From: Limiplasma sp964504385
Lineage (GTDB): Bacteria > Bacillota > Clostridia > Christensenellales > Aristaeellaceae
DNA: 62,877 nt
Assembly: GCA_964504385.1 (NCBI GenBank)
Contig: CAZDEF010000002.1
Span: forward strand, 1-62,877
Direction: 5' to 3'
The notes beneath the pieces were generated by a model. That model made no database searches, was not told the DNA's origin, and saw only the letters and a program-made list of their open reading frames with translations. A program made the translations under genes and the position numbers. Every line of letters starts with the position of its first letter. Position 1 is the stretch's first letter. Shown here one piece after another: positions 58,512-62,877 of this stretch.

Positions 58512-60677
58512 ATGGAAAACAACACAGCTTACGGCCGCGTTACCATTCCCACCGACCTTGACGTTGTTCCCGAGACCCTGCAAATTATGAAGCGCTGGGG
58601 TGCGGACGCCATCCGCGACTGCGACGGCACGGATTTTCCCGCCGAGCTGCAGGGCCAGAACGCCAAGATCTATTCCACCTATTACACCACCCGCAAGGAC
58701 AATGCATGGGCGAAGGCGCACCCGGAAGAGGTGCAGCAGTGCTATATCATGACCGGTTTCCACACCGCCAGCGGCGGCGCGCTGGAGATCCCGCTGATGC
58801 ACGGCATTTCCCCGGAACTGCTGCAGGTGAACACCCGCGATGACATCAAGCGCTGGTGGGAAGTGATGGACAGGACCGTGGGCGAACCCATTGCCCCGGA
58901 CTGCTGGGAATATGACCCTGAAAGCGGCTGTGTGGTGATCGCCCAGCCTGAAGCCTTCCATGAGTATACCGTGGCCTTTCTGGCTTATCTGATCTGGGAT
59001 CCGGTGCACATGTACAACGCCGTGACCAACAACTGGGAGAACTTTGAGCACCAGATCACCTTTGACGTGCGCCAGCCCAAGACCCACCAGTTCACCATGG
59101 AGCGTCTGCGCAAGTTCATCGCGGATCATCCGTATGTGAACGTGATCCGCTACACCACCTTCTTCCACCAGTTCACCCTGATGTTTGATGAACTGAAGCG
59201 CGAGAAGTATGTGGACTGGTACGGCTATTCCGCGTCCGTATCGCCCTACATTCTTGAGCAGTTCGAGAAGGAAGTGGGCTACCGTTTCCGCCCCGAGTTC
59301 ATCGTGGATCAGGGCTACTACAACAACCAGTACCGCATTCCCTCCAAGGAATTTAAGGATTTTCAGGCATTCCAGCGCCGCGAGGTGGCGGCCCTTGCCA
59401 AGGAAATGGTGGATATCACCCATGAGCTGTGCAAGGAAGCCATGATGTTTTTGGGCGATCACTGGATCGGCACCGAGCCTTTCATGGAGGAATTCAAGAC
59501 CATCGGTCTGGATGCAGTGGTCGGCTCCGTGGGCAACGGCTCCACGCTGCGCCTGATCTCCGACATTCCCGGCGTGAAGTACACCGAGGGCCGTTTCCTG
59601 CCCTACTTCTTCCCGGACACCTTCCATGAGGGCGGCGATCCTGTGCGCGAGGCCAAGGAAAACTGGGTGACTGCGCGCCGCGCCATTCTGCGCAAGCCCA
59701 TCGACCGCATCGGCTACGGCGGCTATCTCAAGCTTGCCATTCAGTTCCCCGATTTCGTCGACTATGTGGAATCCGTGTGCAATGAGTTCCGCGAACTGTA
59801 CGAAAACATCCGCGGCACCACGCCCTACTGCATCAAAACCGTTGCCGTTCTGAACTGCTGGGGCAAGCAGCGCGCATGGGGCTGCCACATGGTGCACCAT
59901 GCCCTGTACCAGAAGCAGAACTATTCTTACGCAGGGATCATCGAGGCGCTGTCCGGCGCTCCCTTCGATGTGAAGTTCATTTCCTTTGACGATATCCGAA
60001 ACGATCCCTCCATTCTGGATTCCATCGACGTGCTGATCAACGTGGGCGACGGCGATACGGCCCACACCGGCGGCGCAGAGTGGGAGGACGCGGCGATCTC
60101 CTCCGCCGTGCGCAAATTCGTGCACAACGGCGGCGGCCTCATCGGCGTAGGCGAGCCCACCGGCCACCAGTATCAGGGCCATTACTTCCAGCTGGCAACG
60201 GTGCTGGGCGTGGAGAAAGAAACCGGACTGACCCTGAATTACGACAAGTACAACTGGGCCGAGCATCCGGATCATTTCATTCTGGCGGATGTGGCCGATG
60301 AAGTGGATTTTGGCGAGGGCAAGAAGAGCATCTACGCGCTGGAAAATGCGGAGATCCTTGTGCAAAAGGACAAGGAAGTGCAGCTTGCGGTGAACAGCTT
60401 CGGCAATGGCCGCAGCGTGTACATCTCCGGCCTGCCCTACTCCTTCGAAAACAGCCGCATCCTCTATCGCGCCATCCTGTGGGCTGCCCATGGCGAGCAA
60501 GACCTGCACAAGTGGTTCTCCACCAACTGCAATGTTGAGGTGCACGCCTTTGTAGCCAACGGCAAGTATTGCGTAGTCAACAACACCTATGTGCCGCAGG
60601 ATACCACCGTATATACGGACGGCAGCAGCTTCGACCTGCATCTGGAAGCCAACGAGATCCGCTGGTACAGCATCTGA
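58512..60677 (+). CDS. lnpA: GH112 1,3-beta-galactosyl-N-acetylhexosamine phosphorylase
   Basis: 721 residues, close to the 751 of the Bifidobacterium longum enzyme, with very similar blocks: WGADAIRDCDGT, HEYTVAFLAYLIWDPV, FDELKREKYVDWYG, KEAMMFLGDHWIGTEPF, DIPGVKYTEGRFLPYFFPDTF, GVGEPTG and SVYISGLPYS. It phosphorolyses Gal-beta-1,3-GalNAc (mucin core 1) or Gal-beta-1,3-GlcNAc (lacto-N-biose) to Gal-1-phosphate and the N-acetylhexosamine; sequence alone does not tell the preference. No kinase or galT/galE is nearby. CGGAGGATCCT precedes the ATG. Confidence 0.96.
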   Translation: MENNTAYGRVTIPTDLDVVPETLQIMKRWGADAIRDCDGTDFPAELQGQNAKIYSTYYTTRKDNAWAKAHPEEVQQCYIMTGFHTASGGALEIPLMHGISPELLQVNTRDDIKRWWEVMDRTVGEPIAPDCWEYDPESGCVVIAQPEAFHEYTVAFLAYLIWDPVHMYNAVTNNWENFEHQITFDVRQPKTHQFTMERLRKFIADHPYVNVIRYTTFFHQFTLMFDELKREKYVDWYGYSASVSPYILEQFEKEVGYRFRPEFIVDQGYYNNQYRIPSKEFKDFQAFQRREVAALAKEMVDITHELCKEAMMFLGDHWIGTEPFMEEFKTIGLDAVVGSVGNGSTLRLISDIPGVKYTEGRFLPYFFPDTFHEGGDPVREAKENWVTARRAILRKPIDRIGYGGYLKLAIQFPDFVDYVESVCNEFRELYENIRGTTPYCIKTVAVLNCWGKQRAWGCHMVHHALYQKQNYSYAGIIEALSGAPFDVKFISFDDIRNDPSILDSIDVLINVGDGDTAHTGGAEWEDAAISSAVRKFVHNGGGLIGVGEPTGHQYQGHYFQLATVLGVEKETGLTLNYDKYNWAEHPDHFILADVADEVDFGEGKKSIYALENAEILVQKDKEVQLAVNSFGNGRSVYISGLPYSFENSRILYRAILWAAHGEQDLHKWFSTNCNVEVHAFVANGKYCVVNNTYVPQDTTVYTDGSSFDLHLEANEIRWYSI

Positions 60678-60730
60678 TAGCCCCGCTTCTAAGGCTTATC
60701 CTTCGTCATAAGAACACGTCATAATCACCA

Positions 60731-60781
60731 AACAGCACCTGTGATCCAACGGTTTCCCCCAAGGATCGCAGGTGCTGTTTT
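60731..60781 (+). terminator. Terminator of the GH112 operon
   Basis: A 17-bp stem with one G-T pair (60731-60747/60763-60779) ending in TTTT, about 55 nt after the phosphorylase stop. Confidence 0.9.
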
Positions 60782-60921
60782 GGGTTGTATGAATGGCCTG
60801 CTCCCGGCAGGAGATCAGTTCAGTCGGCTTTGATGCAGTCTGCTTCCGGCATTCATGGGTCGGCAGGAAAAGCCCGTCACCGCCGCGAAATGATAACAGG
60901 TGAAAGGCGGTGCTTTTGATC

Positions 60922-61656
60922 ATGAACTCTTTTCCTCTTATCGGCGTTTCCGGCAGCATTGACGAAAAGGAACGCGAGCATTTCCTGATGCGCTGCTATG
61001 CGCGCGCCATTCTCAGCGGCGGGGCGATCCCCGTGCTGCTCAGCCCGGATATGGATGACGATATGCTCTCTGCCTGCATGCAGAAGCTGAACGGCATATT
61101 TCTGGCCGGTGGCAACGACGTTGCGCCCGAGGTATTCGGCGAAGATCCCATTCCCGAACTGGGTGAAGTGAACCCGCTGCGCGACCAGTTTGAGATGCGG
61201 CTGGTGAAAAAGGCTTACGAAATGGGCATGCCGGTGCTGGGCGTGTGCCGCGGCATACAGAGCATGAATGTAGCGCTGGGCGGCACATTGTGGCAGGATC
61301 TGCCCAGCCAGTACCGCACAGAAGCGGGCGGCCGTCCCATCGCCCACAGCCAGAAGCGTCCCGATTATTATCAGAGCCATACCGTACAGGTGAAGAACGG
61401 TTCGCAGCTGCACAGCATCGTCGGCGCCGACAGCCTGCGCGTGAATTCCTTCCACCATCAGGCTGTCCGGGAGCCAGCGCCCGGCATGGTCGTCAGCGCT
61501 GTTTCTACAGACGGCGTCATCGAAGCCATCGAGTGCCCGCAGCACCCATTCTTCGTGGGCGTGCAGTGGCATCCCGAGCGTTACTTTGAACGCGAACCCG
61601 ACGCGAAAGCACTGTTTGCCGCTTTTGCGCAGTCAGCCGCATCCTACCGCTGCTGA
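60922..61656 (+). CDS. Gamma-glutamyl-GABA hydrolase-like class I amidase (PuuD type)
   Basis: 244 residues, peptidase C26. The catalytic Cys lies in GVCRGIQSMNVALGG and the His/Glu of the triad in VGVQWHPERY. GGNDVAPEVFGEDP is the usual substrate-loop motif. The family hydrolyses gamma-glutamyl amides, as in putrescine catabolism. AAAGGCGG lies 11 nt before the ATG. A GTG four codons earlier overlaps that site and is less likely. It stands alone. Confidence 0.9.
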   Translation: MNSFPLIGVSGSIDEKEREHFLMRCYARAILSGGAIPVLLSPDMDDDMLSACMQKLNGIFLAGGNDVAPEVFGEDPIPELGEVNPLRDQFEMRLVKKAYEMGMPVLGVCRGIQSMNVALGGTLWQDLPSQYRTEAGGRPIAHSQKRPDYYQSHTVQVKNGSQLHSIVGADSLRVNSFHHQAVREPAPGMVVSAVSTDGVIEAIECPQHPFFVGVQWHPERYFEREPDAKALFAAFAQSAASYRC

Positions 61657-61701
61657 CTCCCCCTCGTGCCCCTTTTGCCGAATAAAAGATAAAAATAAGT
61701 A

Positions 61702-61730
61702 TTGACAAAATGCAGACGTTCGTGTATACT
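61702..61730 (+). promoter_or_regulatory. Promoter of tRNA-Trp
   Basis: TTGACA and TATACT with a 17-nt spacer, 14 nt upstream of the tRNA. Confidence 0.85.
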
Positions 61731-61744
61731 TATGACCTGTGCTT

Positions 61745-61818
61745 AGGGGCATGGTGTAATGGTAACACGTGGGTCTCCAAAACCTTTGTTGAGGGTTCGA
61801 ATCCTTCTGCCCCTGCCA
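61745..61818 (+). tRNA. tRNA-Trp (anticodon CCA), CCA encoded
   Basis: Acceptor AGGGGCA/TGCCCCT, D-loop TGTAATGGTAACA, anticodon loop CTCCAAA (anticodon CCA), T loop GGTTCGAATCC and 3' GCCA. The lowest anticodon-stem positions pair poorly. It is followed within 50 nt by a tyrosine recombinase facing it. Confidence 0.93.
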
Positions 61819-61867
61819 ATTTTCTTAGTACGATTTGCCGCAATCAGGTCGTACTTTTTTGTTACAA

Positions 61868-62788
61868 TTAACCAACAACACTTCTCATCTCCTCCAGTGC
61901 GTCTCCGAAGAGATGGATGTAAACATTGTAAGTTACGGTAACATCGGCGTGGCCCAAAAGTTTTGACAGAATCTTAACATCGCATCCGCGGTTGTAGCAG
62001 TTGGTTGCGAAGGTATGCCTGAACACGTGCTGACCCAGATACGGCACACCGGCTTCTTCACAGGCGCATTGAATCTGGTAGCGCATCGACTCATAGGAGA
62101 TCGGCTTTCCATCCTGCGCCTGAAAGACATAGGTGTGCTTGTAGCCTTCCTTGTTGTAAAGCTCGGTCAAAAGGTCATAGGCATTCTTGCTCAGCGGAAT
62201 CGTCCGATTACTGGTAAACGATTTTGCGCCGTCCTGCACCTCCATCCGATGCCGGTTGGAAATGCGAATGAGCGTCTTGTTGATTCGCAATCCCTTTCGC
62301 CGCCATACCACATCGTCCCACGTCAGCGCTAAACATTCACCTACGCGCATCCCCGTTTTCATCATCAGCATCGCCGCCGCGTAGCCCGGACGAGCCTGCG
62401 TCCGAAGAACGTGGTTAAGCGCCGCCTGTTCGACTTGAGAATATCCATACACCTCGCGGCGCTTTTTCTTCACCGCCTGACGGGTGGGCAGATGAACGTT
62501 GTTGTAAATCGGACGTGGAATCAAACCCTCTGTGTTGGCAAATTTCAAATATGCCGTCACCAAATGGTATTGCTTCTTGATCGTCGTCAGTGCGTATCCG
62601 TCATCCACCATCTCGTTGATGAATCGCTGAAGATCATCGGTTCCGATGGATTGAACGTCCATGGAAGCAATGGGGTAATTCATCAAGGTGCTCAGGGATG
62701 TTTCAAGTCGGTCATACGTTGTCGGTTTCACCGAATTGTGCTTGTACTGTGCCATCCACTCCTTAATGGCGTTTGATAATGTCTTCAT
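61868..62788 (-). CDS. int: Tyrosine recombinase / phage-type integrase
   Basis: 306 residues with the full catalytic set: Arg in LMMKTGMRVGECLALTWDD, H-x-x-R in HVFRHTFATNCYNRG, His in LLGHADVTVTYNVYIHL and the Tyr nucleophile there. A SAM-like N-terminal core-binding domain is present (WMAQYKHNSVKPTTYDRL). It lacks the AP2-like arm-binding domain of longer integrases. AGGAGGAAAA precedes the ATG. It probably integrates at tRNA-Trp. Confidence 0.94.
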   Translation of the reverse strand: MKTLSNAIKEWMAQYKHNSVKPTTYDRLETSLSTLMNYPIASMDVQSIGTDDLQRFINEMVDDGYALTTIKKQYHLVTAYLKFANTEGLIPRPIYNNVHLPTRQAVKKKRREVYGYSQVEQAALNHVLRTQARPGYAAAMLMMKTGMRVGECLALTWDDVVWRRKGLRINKTLIRISNRHRMEVQDGAKSFTSNRTIPLSKNAYDLLTELYNKEGYKHTYVFQAQDGKPISYESMRYQIQCACEEAGVPYLGQHVFRHTFATNCYNRGCDVKILSKLLGHADVTVTYNVYIHLFGDALEEMRSVVG

Positions 62789-62841
62789 TTTTCCTCCTGT
62801 CTGAGAAAAAAAAGAGACGCAACTTCCCTACCTCCTAATAA

Positions 62842-62877
62842 GAAAACATGGAGAAAGTCAGTAAAATCAATGTTTTC
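62842..62877. repeat. Inverted repeat upstream of the integrase
   Basis: GAAAACAT (62842-62849) and ATGTTTTC (62870-62877), 20 nt apart, at the window edge. Candidate regulatory site for the integrase. Confidence 0.4.

Larger units (their letters stand above)
61819..62877. mobile_element. Left end of a second island, at tRNA-Trp (runs off window)
   Basis: Intact recombinase next to a tRNA 3' end, in the same layout as the tRNA-Val element. The right end and attR lie outside the window. Confidence 0.75.

Noticed and set aside
58200..60641. 813-codon minus-strand ORF opposite the GH112 gene
   Set aside because: Antisense shadow of an unmistakable GH112 phosphorylase.

Overview
The window reads as chromosome of an anaerobic, Gram-positive Bacillota (Clostridia), probably a gut lineage. 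The evidence is the near-universal AGGAGG-type ribosome binding sites, consensus sigma-A promoters with 17-nt spacers, ATGA gene overlaps, an ecfA1-ecfA2-ecfT-truA block, a glycyl radical enzyme (oxygen-sensitive chemistry), a GH112 galacto-N-biose/lacto-N-biose phosphorylase operon, and many exported SH3/Ig-like/BspA-like proteins. I cannot place it more precisely; an uncultured Christensenellales-like lineage is a guess. Most genes outside the island use GC-rich codons. The stretch from about 34.5 to 39.9 kb is visibly AT-richer.

Layout. 0-12 kb (mostly minus strand): an orphan FliB-type lysine methylase, a >2100-residue secreted SH3/Ig-like repeat protein, another exported protein, and a capF/capG-like nucleotide-sugar pair. 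12-32 kb: housekeeping and metabolism. This part holds a possible glycosyltransferase, a hotdog thioesterase, an iron alcohol dehydrogenase, a small alarmone synthetase, a DMT-type transporter, a YwaF-like membrane protein, a five-SH3 secreted protein, tlyA plus an esterase, riboflavin kinase, ECF transporter energising subunits with truA, DegV, an acyltransferase, a divergent mntP/mntR pair with an MntR-box-like site, recX, a serine hydrolase and an lgt with a C-terminal extension.

32.1-39.9 kb: a tRNA-Val(GAC) gene followed by an integrated element of about 7.7 kb. It is bounded by a 45-bp repeat of the tRNA 3' end (one mismatch). It carries a decayed tyrosine integrase, two XRE regulators, a DUF2442-like protein, a BspA-like surface protein, small exported proteins and a truncated ATPase.

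40.3-53.5 kb: a catabolic locus of nine minus-strand genes and a divergent AraC regulator. It encodes a short glycyl radical enzyme with an A-C-W-E active-site motif, its SAM-dependent activase, a CBM9-like protein, a complete Opp/Dpp-type ABC transporter and a large unclassified TIM-barrel-like hydrolase. I cannot match this set to a known pathway, and it is my candidate for an undescribed system. Imperfect direct repeats lie just outside both ends of the locus. The right flank also carries a diverged copy of the tRNA-Val island's left end, which suggests a history of site-specific integration.

53.9-60.7 kb: an AraC regulator divergent from a carbohydrate ABC importer, a two-helix membrane peptide and a GH112 phosphorylase. 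Together these import and phosphorolyse Gal-beta-1,3-GalNAc/GlcNAc from mucin or milk glycans. 60.9-62.9 kb: a PuuD-like amidase, then tRNA-Trp and an intact tyrosine recombinase marking the left end of a second island that runs off the window.
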